21,180 nucleotides of DNA from NCBI GenBank assembly GCA_009599575.1, contig VWND01000068.1, positions 1 through 21,180 on the forward strand. The letters are read 5' to 3'. The notes beneath the pieces are model-generated. The model was given only the letters and a program-made list of their open reading frames with translations. It was not told where the DNA came from and searched no databases. Shown piece after piece: positions 1 through 8,726 of this stretch (position 1 is the first letter of the stretch; every line of letters starts with the position of its first letter). This DNA is from Blumeriella jaapii (lineage: Eukaryota; Ascomycota; Leotiomycetes; Helotiales; Drepanopezizaceae). Position numbers and translations under genes: made by a program.

Positions 1-421
1 AAAACCATAAAGGAAAAACACAAAGGCTAAAAAAAAGCTTATAAAGGCATTTAAACGATTTTCTCGTGACGTACGGATTTAATTCGTAAGTGTCTGCTTT
101 AATTAAACAACTTACCATTTTAATAAATAATAAACTTAATTAAAAAGCGATTCGCATATAAAATCGTTGTAGCCAGTTAATTTGGTTTTTTTTAACGGAC
201 GGCGGTAAGCTAATTCTTAAAAATCGTTTATATACGCGTTTATTCCAAATATAGCTTTTTTTTATAAACGCTTTGGTATTTTATCGCGAAAGGCGTTTCG
301 AAGCTGTTTATCAGTTTGTATTTAAACGTTCGCTGGCGCGAAAATGGAAAATCGCAAATAAAATCGCTAAAAATCGTCGTGCGTTTATCGAAAACTAATA
401 TTATAAGCGAGAGAATTTTGG
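1..421. other. Unassigned AT-rich sequence with many CpG sites
   Basis: No gene is recognised here. The sequence is AT-rich but has many CpG dinucleotides (TCG, CGC, CGA), unlike the CpG-poor right half of the window. Open frames of about 90 codons exist on both strands between 240 and 591, but they start at non-ATG codons, overlap each other and run into the 186-bp tandem repeat, so I do not call them genes. It could be an older decayed repeat or intergenic DNA. Confidence 0.5.
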
Positions 422-443
422 TGGTCACCAACGTTGGTGACCA
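422..443. repeat. Perfect 22-bp palindrome
   Basis: The 11-base arm TGGTCACCAAC is followed directly by its exact reverse complement, with no spacer; the centre is AACGTT at 430-435. It sits at the left border of the 186-bp tandem array, whose units contain related GGTCACC/GGTGACC words. A perfect palindrome of this length is unlikely by chance in such AT-rich DNA. It may be a recombination or protein-binding site, or just the by-product of two inverted GGTCACC words meeting. No function can be assigned. Confidence 0.8.
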
Positions 444-445
444 GT

Positions 446-1539
446 CTTGGCAGACCCTGGTGACCAAAGAAAGTTGGTCACCAGGTCGGTTTTTTCGCAA
501 AAAATTATTCGATTTGAAAAATAAAATTATATTCGTATTCAGCTTATTAATTAATTATCTTTTGTACGCAAAAGCTTATAAATACGATTAATAAATTAAA
601 AAGTTGTAATAAAACCCCCCCTTCTAACCCTAATCTTGGCAGACCCTGGTAACCGACTTTCTTTGGTCACCAGGTCGGTTTTTTCGCAAAAATTATTCGA
701 TTTGAAAAATAAAATTATATTCGTATTCAGCTTATTAATTAATAATCTTTTGTACGCAAAAGCTTATAAATACGATTAATAAATTAAAAAGTTGTAATAA
801 CCCCCCCCTCTAACCCTAATCTTGGCAGACCTTGGTAACCGACTTTCTTTGGTCACCAGGTCGGTTTTTTCGCAAAAATTATTCGATTTTAAAAATAAAT
901 TTATATTTGTATTCAACTTATTAATTATTAATCTTTTATACGCAAAAGCTTATAAATACGATTAATAAATTAAAAAGTTGTAATAACCCCCCTTTCTAAC
1001 CCTAATCTTGGCAGACCCTGGTAACCGACTTTCTTTGGTCACCAGGTCGGTTTTTTCGCAAAAATTATTCGATTTTAAAAATAAAATTATATTTGTATTC
1101 AACTTATTAATTATTAATCTTTTATACGCAAAAGCTTATAAATACGATTAATAAATTAAAAAGTTGTAATAACCCTCCCTTCTAACCCTAATCTTGGCAG
1201 ACTTTGGTAACCGACTTTTTTTGGTCACCAGGTCGGTTTTTTCGCAAAAATTATTCGATTTTAAAAATAAATTTATATTTGTATTTAACTTATTAATTAT
1301 TAATCTTTTATGCGCAAAAGCTTATAAATACGATTAATAAATTAAAAAGTTGTAATAACCCCCCCTTCTAACCCTAATCTTGGCAGACCCTGGTACCCGA
1401 CTTTTTTTGGTCACTAAATCGGTTTTTTCGCAAGAATTTTTCGATTGTAAAAATAAAATTAAATTCGTATTTAGCTTACAAATTATTAATATTTTATAGG
1501 CAAAAGCTTATAAATATTATTAATTAATAATAACGTTAT
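446..1539. repeat. Tandem array of about six 186-bp units with telomere-like motif
   Basis: The anchor word CTTGGCAGAC (slightly varied in later units) recurs at 446, 635, 821, 1007, 1193 and 1379, which gives one step of 189 bp and then four of exactly 186 bp. Each unit holds an inverted repeat around GGTCACCAGG, the word TTTTTTCGCAA, an AT-rich core ending in AAAAAGTTGTAATAA, a run of C and then TAACCCTAA. The last word, at 625, 811, 997, 1183 and 1369, contains the CCCTAA telomere unit of many fungi. The first copy lacks the C-run junction and the last copy is clearly diverged. This is a satellite, not coding; the telomere-like word suggests a subtelomeric origin. Confidence 0.9.
456..485. 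repeat. Hairpin-forming inverted repeat in first 186-bp unit
   Basis: A 12-bp arm CCTGGTGACCAA at 456-467 pairs perfectly with TTGGTCACCAGG at 474-485 across a 6-base loop. Later units have GTAACC instead of GTGACC in the left arm, so their stem has a mismatch, but they gain a second nested pairing of AACCGAC with GTCGGTT. The fold is therefore kept in a changed form across the array. Whether it is made as RNA or acts as DNA is unknown. Confidence 0.7.
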
Positions 1540-4444
1540 TTAAGTCTCTACGAATTAACGCACGGACCAAAAATAACTTGGCTCCAAAGCCTAATTCTAC
1601 AGCCTGCGGTATTCGTATTTACTAGTAAAACACCAGCCCATTTCTTAATAGAATCGTTCAATTCTTTTTATATTTGGGTTATTAATATTAAAACTTATTT
1701 AATTCTTTTTATTTTGTACAATTCGATCTATTACTAATCGCAATGCAAAACGTTCTACGAATTAAAGCACGGACCAAGGATAACTTGGCTCCAAAGCCTA
1801 ATTCTACAGCCTGCGGTATTCGTATTTACTAGTAAAACACCAGCCCATTTCTTAATAGAATCGTTCAATTCTTTTTATATTTGGGTTATTAATATTAAAA
1901 CTTATTTAATTCTTTTTATTTTGTACAATTCGATCTATTACTAATCGCAATGCAAACGTTCTACGAATTAAAGCACGGACCAAGAATAACTTGGCTCCAA
2001 AGCCTAATTCTACAGCCTGCGGTATTCGTATTTACTAGTAAAAAACACCAGCCCATTTCTTAATAGAATCGTTCAATTCTTTTTATATTTGGGTTATTAA
2101 TATTAAAACTTATTTAATTCGTCTTATTTTGTACAATTCGATTTATTACTAATCGCAATGTAAACGTTCTACGAATTAAAGCACGGACCAAGAATAACTT
2201 GGCTCCAAAGCCTAATTCTACAGCCTGCGGTATTCGTATTTACTAGTAAAACACCAGCCCATTTCTTAATAGAATCGTTTAATTCTTTTTATATTTGGGT
2301 TATTAATATTAAAAGATATTTAATTTTTTTAATTTTGTACAATTCGATTTATTACTAATCGCAATGCAAACGTTCTACGAATTGAAGCACGGACCAAGAA
2401 TAACTTGGCTCCAAAGCCTAATTCTACAGCCTGCGGTATTCGTATTTACTAGTAAAACACCAGCCCATTTCTTAATAAAATCGTTTAATTCTTTTTATAT
2501 TTGGGTTATTAATATTAAAAGTTATTTAATTTTTTTTATTTTGTACAATTCGATTTATTACTAATCGCAATGCAAACGTTCTACGAATTGAAGCACGGAC
2601 CAAGAATAACTTGGCTCCAAAGCCTAATTCTACAGCCTGCGGTATTCGTATTTACTAGTAAAACACCAGCACATTTCTTAATAAAATCGTTCAATTCTTT
2701 TTATATTTGGGTTATTAATATTAAAACTTATTTAATTCTTTTTTTTTTGTACAATTCGATTTATTACTAATCGCAATGCAAACGTTCTACGAATTGAAGC
2801 ACGGACCAAGAATAACTTGGCTCCAAAGCCTAATTCTACAGCCTGCGGTATTCGTATTTACTAGTAAAACACCAGCCCATTTCTTAATAAAATCGTTCAA
2901 TTCTTTTTATATTTGGGTTATTAATATTAAAAGTTATTTAATTCGTCTTATTTCATACAATTCGATTTATTATTAATCGCAATGCAAGCGTTCTACGAAT
3001 TAACGCACGGGCCAAGAATAACTTGGCTCCAAAGCCTAATTCTATAGCCTGCGGTATTCGTATTTACTAGTAAAACACCAGCCCATTTCTTAATAGAATC
3101 GTTTAATTCTTTTTATATTTGGGTTATTAATATTAAAACTTATTTAATTCTTTTTATTTTGTACAATTCGATCTATTACTAATCGCAATGCAAACGTTCT
3201 ACGAATTAACGCACGGACCAAGAATAACTTGGCTTCAAAGCCTAATTCTATAGCCTGCGGTATTCGTATTTATTAGTAAAACACCAGCCCATTTCTTAAT
3301 AGAATCGTTCAATTCTTTTTATATTTGGGTTATTAATATTAAAACTTATTTAATTCGTCTTATTTCATACAATTCGATTTATTATTAATCGCAATGCAAG
3401 CGTTCTACGAACTGACGCACGGGCCATAAAAAGCTTGGCTCCAAAGCCTAATTCTACAGCCTGCGGTATTCGTATTTACTAGTAAAACACCAGCCCATTT
3501 CTTAATAAAATCGTTCAATTCTTTTTATATTTGGGTTATTAATATTAAAACTTATTTAATTCTTTTTATTTCATACAATTCGATTTATTACTAATCGCAA
3601 TGCAAACGTTCTACGAATTAACGCACGGACCAAGAATAACTTGGCTCCAAAGCCTAATTCTACAGCCTGCGGTATTCGTATTTACTAGTAAAACACCAGC
3701 CCATTTCTTAATAGAATCGTTCAATTCTTTTTATATTTGGGTTATTAATATTAAAAGTTATTTAATTCTTTTTTATTTTGTACAATTCGATTTATTATTA
3801 ATCGCAATGCAAGCGTTTTACGAACTGACGCACGGACCAAAAATAGCTTGGCTCCAAAGCCTAATTCTACAGCCTGCGGTATTCGTATTTACTAGTAAAA
3901 ACACCAGCCCATTTCTTAATAAAATCGTTCAATTCTTTTTATATTTGGGTTATTAATATTAAAACTTATTTAATTCTTTTTATTTTATAAAATTCGATTT
4001 ATTATTAATCGCAATGCAAGCGTTTTACGAACTTACGCACGGACCAAGAATAGCTTGGCTCCAAAGCCTAATTCTACAGCCTGCGGTATTCGTATTTACT
4101 AGTAAAACACCAGCCCATTTCTTAATAGAATCGTTCAATTCTTTTTATATTTGGGTTATTAATATTAAAACTTATTTAATTCTTTTTATTTTATATAATT
4201 CGATTTATTATTAATCGCAATGCAAGCGTTTTACGAACTGACGCACGGACCAAGAATAGCTTGGCTCCAAAGCCTAATGCTACAGCCTGCGGTATTCGTA
4301 TTTACTAGTAAAATACCAGCCCATTTCTTAATAGAATCGTATAATTCTTTTTATATTTGGGTTATTAATATTAAAACTTATTTAATTTCTTTATTTTATA
4401 CAATTCGATTTATTATTAATCGCAATGCAAACGTTCAGAAAATC
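1540..4444. repeat. Tandem array of about fourteen 206-bp satellite units
   Basis: Units start at the ATG of GCAATGCAA at 1743, 1950, 2158, 2364, 2570, 2776, 2982, 3188, 3394, 3600, 3807, 4014 and 4220. A partial unit lies before 1743 and a stub starts at 4425. Steps are 205-208 bp, mostly exactly 206. The first half of a unit is the more GC-rich part (GCACGGACCAAGAATAACTT, then GGCTCCAAAGCC and CAGCCTGCGG); the second half is AT-rich. Six units (2364, 2570, 2776, 3600, 4014, 4220) keep an ATG-started 66-codon or longer frame. Others are closed by ATG-TAA (2158), a CAG to TAG change (units 2982 and 3188), CCATAA (unit 3394) or an extra A. As 206 is not a multiple of three, frames normally do not run between units. 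I treat the frame as probably incidental. Confidence 0.93.
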
Positions 4445-4579
4445 GTGCACGGTCGCAAAATTTAACTTTCGCTTAAACCCACATTCGCCTAATCCCACAC
4501 ACGCACAAAATAAACTTTAAAAAATTATATACTTTATATAACCTAGTCGTTCGTATGCTTTCGGGACAAAAGTCCTAAA
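4445..4579. other. Spacer between 206-bp array and Pol III-type unit
   Basis: Unique sequence follows the last truncated satellite unit. It has a C/A-rich patch around 4476-4510, a TATA-like word TTTATATA at 4533-4540 and a small stem GGAC/GTCC around 4564-4575, just before the tRNA-like segment. The TATA word lies 30-50 bases upstream of where a Pol III transcript of the next element could start, so it may be its upstream promoter. That link is a guess from spacing only. Confidence 0.4.
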
Positions 4580-4586
4580 GCACCTA

Positions 4587-4597
4587 TGGTGTAGTGG
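4587..4597 (+). promoter_or_regulatory. Pol III A box
   Basis: TGGTGTAGTGG fits the internal A-box consensus TRGYNNARNGG closely, with one mismatch (T where Y-N-N-A is read loosely), and resembles the D-arm of Glu/Asp-type tRNAs. Together with the B box it marks a tRNA-derived promoter. Confidence 0.6.
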
Positions 4598-4612
4598 TTG
4601 ATGGTTTCTGTA

Positions 4613-4623
4613 GGTTCAATTCC
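4613..4623 (+). promoter_or_regulatory. Pol III B box
   Basis: GGTTCAATTCC fits the B-box consensus GGTTCRANTCC at every position. The flanking bases make a T-arm-like stem, GTAGG with CCTTC, with one mismatch and a 7-base loop. Confidence 0.65.
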
Positions 4624-4823
4624 TTCGTTACCCCATTGAGAACCCGTAAAGCCACGGGAAAAGGGTTGCCAGGCGTTCTGCCTTAATGCTCCGCCACTCT
4701 ACTTATAGAACCTAGTTGCATGCAAATTCTATGGCTCCGGCCCGTGAATTGTCCCACGGGGTCTTGTATATATGGTGAATAAGTATGAGTCGGTGTATCA
4801 GTCTGCCCTCTGCTGTAAGTGTC

Positions 4824-4829
4824 TTTTTT
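4824..4829 (+). terminator. Pol III terminator (T6)
   Basis: Six T in a row on the coding strand end the GC-richer body of the SINE-like unit. This is the expected Pol III stop, and the composition falls to AT-rich repeat directly after it. T runs are common in this window, so the support comes from position, not from the run itself. Confidence 0.45.
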
Positions 4830-4834
4830 GTAAT

Positions 4835-4914
4835 TTAATTTAATTAATTAAAGTTTTCGAATAATTTATTTAATTAAAGTTTTCGAATAATTTATTTAAT
4901 TAAAGTTTTCGAAA
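4835..4914. repeat. 26-bp tandem repeat, three copies
   Basis: The word TAATTAAAGTTTTCGA ends at 4860, 4886 and 4912, so the period is 26 bp. A related TTAATTAAAGTTTTGAAAA appears once more near 4956-4974, just upstream of the G-free stretch. It lies between the SINE-like unit and the helicase gene. Confidence 0.85.
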
Positions 4915-4969
4915 AATTATAAAATTATCGTTGCTATAGGCTACGCGAAAAACTTTAATTAAAGTTTTG

Positions 4970-5195
4970 AAAATTTTTCAAAAACCACACACACCACCCA
5001 AATTATCAAAAAACTCCAAAAACCCCCAAAAAAAAACCCCCAAAACCACCAAAAACCTCCAAAACCTCCAAAACCCCCAAAACTACCAAAACTACCAAAA
5101 CTTCCAAAACTCCCAAAACTCCCAAAACTTCAAAAACTTCAAAAACTTCAAAAACTTCAAAAAAACCCCTAAAAAAACTTATTCTTATTTTCTTC
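4970..5195. repeat. G-free C/A-rich stretch with 9-bp minisatellite
   Basis: There is no G on the + strand for 226 bases. From about 5060 to 5165 it resolves into a 9-bp repeat of the form AAAACTNCC, drifting to AAAACTTCA at its 3' end. Because the unit is three codons long, the frame upstream of the helicase ATG stays open and would read a Pro/Asn/Gln/Lys-rich 3-residue repeat; no in-frame ATG exists there (a TAG lies at 4937-4939), so I take it as non-coding upstream DNA. It may form part of the promoter or 5' leader of the helicase gene. Confidence 0.8.
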
Positions 5196-5236
5196 GAATT
5201 TCTTCGATTATACGATTTTTTTTAAAAAAATTCGAT

Positions 5237-5806
5237 ATGTCAAACATTCAAATATCTTCCATCCCTTTGATAAACAGCGCTAATATTCATTATTTTAGTA
5301 ACTTTCGTACTACTAACGATTTAAATCCTAAACAAGCGTTTCAAGATTTACCTGATTTTCAATTTTTATCTTATTATATAGATTTTGAATTATTGCTTTG
5401 TTTGTTTTGTAATTCATCTATTACTGGATTTGAACAACATATACGTAAAAACCATTTCCATTCAATTTCAAAAAACGATCGAAATAAATTAATTAAACAA
5501 AGCTTAATTATTTATCAATCGTTAAAAATCGAATCTTTGAAAAACAGTTTAGAATTAATACGACTTTTTTCATTAAAATTCGATTTAAAACCTTTTCCAG
5601 AACTCGAAATATCGCAAAACAATTTTAAATGCGATTTTTGTTTTTTAATTCTAGCAAATCGTATAAATATCAAAAAACATATTAAAAAAATTCATACAAA
5701 TGAAATCGAAATTATTGTTGCAAATGATATTAGTAAATATTATTCAATTGTAACTACTCAATCACTTGAAAAAAATAGATGGTATTTCGAAGTTAAACAA
5801 ATTTAA
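5237..5806 (+). CDS. Helicase gene fragment 1: N-terminal C2H2 zinc fingers
   Basis: The 189-residue piece starts at the first ATG. Finger 1 is C55-x2-C58-x9-H68-x4-H73; finger 2 is C132-x2-C135-x12-H148-x4-H153, the classical spacing. The distance between the fingers and the N-terminal position fit the paired-finger region (DUF3505-like) of fungal helicase-related proteins, where it probably binds DNA or protein. The stop at 5804-5806 is not the natural end: a neighbouring frame continues at once with similar composition. All eight metal ligands are present, so this part looks undamaged. Confidence 0.7.
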   Translation: MSNIQISSIPLINSANIHYFSNFRTTNDLNPKQAFQDLPDFQFLSYYIDFELLLCLFCNSSITGFEQHIRKNHFHSISKNDRNKLIKQSLIIYQSLKIESLKNSLELIRLFSLKFDLKPFPELEISQNNFKCDFCFLILANRINIKKHIKKIHTNEIEIIVANDISKYYSIVTTQSLEKNRWYFEVKQI

Positions 5807-6272
5807 TAATTCAGTAAACGAAATCGAAGATAATATTCATTTCTAATAAGATTTCAGAAGATTTACCATCTGATTTGTTAATAGCTCAAAATTTATTAAT
5901 CGAAGAATTAAATTTGAAAGAATCTTTATTCTACGAAAATTTAAATTCGTCTAAAATAAATCTTAGCGCGATAATTTAACCAATTTTCAAGCAAAAACTC
6001 GATATGCTGAATTTATTTAAAAAAATTATAAGCCGCAAGAATTATACGATTTATATGAATTATATAATCAAAATAAAGACGACGAATTGATTAAATTTAT
6101 AATCGATAATATTCAAGAAATTCTTTATTTAAGTTTAGATAAAATTACTTGGATAAATAAAAATCATTTAAATATTTTAAATAGTTTTGAACCTAATAAA
6201 ATAGGTAATAAAAAAAATTTAAAATATTACTTACATCGAAATCTCGCGTCGATTATTTTGCTTTTTTTTTAA
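5807..6272 (+). pseudogene. Helicase gene fragment 2: broken linker between fingers and recombinase-like part
   Basis: Four short open stretches in changing frames carry on from fragment 1: frame ending at 5843, then 5842-5979, then 5967-6272 with an in-frame TAA at 6018-6020. The last part reads a Lys/Asn/Ile/Leu-rich, probably helical segment without a domain I recognise. The changes happen within a few hundred bases, making this the most damaged part of the gene. The coding character (AAT, GAA, TTA, CAA codons in register) is still clear. Confidence 0.6.
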
Positions 6273-6675
6273 TAATTTTATTACTTTTTTCTTTCGTAGT
6301 TATAATTTAAAATTATATAAAACTAATAAACCGATTTTTAAAATCGATACAAAACTAGAAGAAAAAATTAACGATTTATTATTACAAGCGATTGATTATA
6401 TAAACGATCCAAAAATTGAAGTTTCATCGAAAGATTTCACAAAAACTATTAATCGAAATATAAATAAAGCTTATAATAATCGAATTTTAATCGACGATTT
6501 ATCGAATGATAATTCTGAAATTGAATTCGATAATTCTATAAGCAATGAATCTATATTATCGGATGATAGCAATTCAAGTAATATTAATAATAATAGCAAT
6601 ACTTCGAATAATTCTTGGTCTTTTGGAAGATTATCAAACGTAGATACAGAGCAAAATTCTTATATTTCATTTTAA
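6253..6675 (+). pseudogene. Helicase gene fragment 3: acidic Asn/Ser-rich linker
   Basis: An open frame of 140 codons continues the gene after a frame change near a T9 run at 6262-6270; it has no ATG of its own. Its second half (about 6490-6660) is low-complexity, rich in Asn, Ser and Asp, as expected of a disordered linker. It ends at TAA 6673-6675, inside an A run, and the next coding stretch starts in another frame directly after that run. Confidence 0.6.
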
Positions 6676-6827
6676 AAAAAAAAAATATAAAAATTCTGAA
6701 ACTAATCGTAATCCTTTGTTAATCGAATTTCAAAAATTATTAAGTAATATTATTTTTTGAAATTTTAATTCAAAAACAAGATTTAAATATATTCGAAAAT
6801 CCTATTAACGCTTATTTTTGCAATTAA
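6676..6827 (+). pseudogene. Helicase gene fragment 4: short bridge with a frame change and a stop
   Basis: After the A run at 6673-6685 the coding character resumes in a third frame up to TGA 6758-6760, then moves to the frame of the long downstream fragment at about 6759. That frame is interrupted once, by TAA 6825-6827. The TAA could be a substitution of CAA or AAA, since the reading continues in the same frame on both sides. Confidence 0.55.
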
Positions 6828-8726
6828 AAGTTAAAATCTAATTTTACTTTACGAAATACTTTAGATTTATCTGGCTATTATTCTAAATTTATATATTGCT
6901 CGCAATTAATATTTTTAAATAAAACTATAAATATTCTTGTTTGTAATTCTCAAAATAATTTAAATGATATTTTAACTAAATTAATAAATATTTTTTTTTT
7001 TAAAAATAATTCGAATACTGCATTAAGCGAATTGCTATTACACCGATCGTTTTGTTTTATTGTAAATAAAAATCTTTCAAGCAATAGCAATATTACAATT
7101 CATAGTTTGACTGAAAATACAGTTAGTTATAAAAACGTTGTTTTAAGTATTGACAATTTGCGATTTGTATTTAAAAAATTAATTTTAAAAACCGAGCAAA
7201 TATTAAAAAACGATCTTATTTTTAATATTTCAGAAAGCGAATATAGTCATATTACGTTAGATGATTTTGCAAAATACGAAGATCGTAATAATACGACGCC
7301 TTTTTTATCTTTTAAAGATTTACATCCTAATAAAAAAGCAAACGATAAATGGTTATTTAATAAAGTTATTAAATCGTCAGAATTACGAGCTCGTTTTTAT
7401 AATTTTTCGAATCAAAAATTACAAATTAAACCCCAAGCAATTAAAGCTTATTTAAAATTAAATTTCAATTTAAAAAAGTTATTTTTGATTGATTTTTATT
7501 TAGATTGTGGTTTACCCATTCGAGGAACCGAACTTACTTCACTTAGAAGTTGTAATTCGCGTAAAGATAAAAGAGAATTATTTCTTGATATTGGAAGTGG
7601 TTTATTTATTATAAATATTAATAAATTTAAATCGCAATATTCTAGTGAAAAGCTAGCTTCGAATATAAGATATATTCCTTTAAAAGTTAGTACTTTAGTA
7701 TTATATTATATGGTTTTAATAGAACCATTTATTAAAATATTAAATATTAGTATTTCGGCGAATAATAATCAATATAAAACAGTTAGTGCTTATTTTTTTT
7801 ATACAAACAAAAGATTTTTAAAATCGGCCGATATTTCTAATTATTTAAAATCATTTTGTTTAGTAAAAATTGATCAACCTTTAACTATTCAAAAATATCG
7901 TCAAATTATTGTAGCTATTATTAAATATTTTATAAAAGAAAATCTTGATATCAATTCTATTACATTAATTAATTCTAATAATAGTTTTACGAATAATAAG
8001 CTTCAAGCGAATCAAATGAATCATTCGTTAATAACTGAAAAATTAAATTATGGCCGTAATTCGAATACTTTCGAAAATACGCGAGGCGATTTGCAATCAA
8101 AGTATTTACAATTTTGCCTTCGTTATTTTGATTTTTTCGGCTTAAATAATAAAGAAATTATTAATAATTCATTTTTAAATAATCTCGATATTATTAATAA
8201 AGTTAGAATTAATAAAAACAAAACTGAATCTTTGACTTTTGCATTACGTTATCAAAAGCCTTTATTAAATAATAATTCAAAAGCTAAAAAACATAATAGA
8301 CAAGCGTCTTTCGAATATAATTCAATTAATAAAAAAATTAAGCTTACAAATTTGAATTATTTATCTACTATGCCTATCGGAGATAATACGTTATTATTAT
8401 TATTACGCGAATTTTTAAATAATTCTGAAATCGATTTTATTATTCCTGAACAAAAAACTTTATTAAAAAGTATTTTATTAAAAGTGCCTTATATATTAGG
8501 AATATTACCTACTAGTAGTGGTAAATCATTGATTTATTTATTATGCGCTACTTTATCTAACGCCAAAATTACTATTATTATCGTACCGTTAATTGGTTTA
8601 AAAAGCGATTTATTTAAACGTGCAAATAAATTTGGAATTCCTGTTAGTAATTACGAAGATAATCTTGAATTTAAAACTATAACTCTTTTTTCTATTGAAA
8701 CTTTGAAAAAACGATATATTTATTAA
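6828..8726 (+). CDS. Helicase gene fragment 5: tyrosine-recombinase-like domain plus helicase motifs I and Ia
   Basis: This is the longest intact piece, 632 codons, open from the TAA at 6825 to the TAA at 8724; it has no good start because it is the middle of the gene. Its centre carries Arg at 7521 in GLPIRGTELTSLR, Arg at 7899 in TIQKYRQ, His at 8022 in QMNHSLITEK and Tyr at 8049 in LNYGR. This resembles box I and box II of tyrosine recombinases; His and Tyr are nine residues apart, as in XerD-type enzymes, but the first His of HxxR is Gln. Further on come Walker A PTSSGKS (Lys at 8523; RecQ usually has PTGGGKS) and motif Ia IIIVPLIGL. The domain pair joins DNA cutting-type residues to a DNA motor. 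Fragment 5 ends before Walker B because of a frame change near 8720. Confidence 0.75.
   Translation, partial: KLKSNFTLRNTLDLSGYYSKFIYCSQLIFLNKTINILVCNSQNNLNDILTKLINIFFFKNNSNTALSELLLHRSFCFIVNKNLSSNSNITIHSLTENTVSYKNVVLSIDNLRFVFKKLILKTEQILKNDLIFNISESEYSHITLDDFAKYEDRNNTTPFLSFKDLHPNKKANDKWLFNKVIKSSELRARFYNFSNQKLQIKPQAIKAYLKLNFNLKKLFLIDFYLDCGLPIRGTELTSLRSCNSRKDKRELFLDIGSGLFIININKFKSQYSSEKLASNIRYIPLKVSTLVLYYMVLIEPFIKILNISISANNNQYKTVSAYFFYTNKRFLKSADISNYLKSFCLVKIDQPLTIQKYRQIIVAIIKYFIKENLDINSITLINSNNSFTNNKLQANQMNHSLITEKLNYGRNSNTFENTRGDLQSKYLQFCLRYFDFFGLNNKEIINNSFLNNLDIINKVRINKNKTESLTFALRYQKPLLNNNSKAKKHNRQASFEYNSINKKIKLTNLNYLSTMPIGDNTLLLLLREFLNNSEIDFIIPEQKTLLKSILLKVPYILGILPTSSGKSLIYLLCATLSNAKITIIIVPLIGLKSDLFKRANKFGIPVSNYEDNLEFKTITLFSIETLKKRYIY

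Larger units (their letters stand above)
4580..4829 (+). mobile_element. tRNA-derived SINE-like Pol III unit
   Basis: The head (4580-4632) resembles a tRNA: a GCACCTA start, an A box TGGTGTAGTGG, then a T-arm-like stem-loop with B box GGTTCAATTCC. The boxes start only 26 bases apart, so the anticodon arm is mostly missing, and the 3' acceptor side does not pair with the 5' side; this is not a working tRNA. About 200 bases of non-tRNA body follow, with two hairpins (CCCGT/ACGGG around 4643-4658 and CCCGTG/CACGGG around 4740-4760), ending at a T6 run. Known SINEs share this order of tRNA head, unrelated body and Pol III stop. The alternative is a structured host ncRNA transcribed by Pol III; I could not match it to SRP, RNase P or U6 RNA. 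Flanking target-site duplications were not evident. Confidence 0.5.

Noticed and set aside
240..591. Overlapping 86- and 91-codon frames on both strands
   Set aside because: The + frame starts at TTG, they lie on top of each other, run into the 186-bp tandem repeat and have no recognisable motif.
1540..4444. CRISPR-like array
   Set aside because: Units are contiguous 206-bp tandem copies with no short repeat and unique spacers, in a eukaryotic setting.
4580..4640. Functional tRNA gene
   Set aside because: The A and B boxes are too close for an anticodon arm, and the acceptor ends do not pair.
4967..5236. Start of the helicase gene at TTG 4967
   Set aside because: TTG starts are not usual for nuclear genes of fungi; the segment is a 9-bp minisatellite, and ATG 5237 lies directly before the finger domain.
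7261..7455. 64-codon + strand frame
   Set aside because: It lies fully inside the long helicase fragment in another frame and has the AT-rich composition of a shadow.
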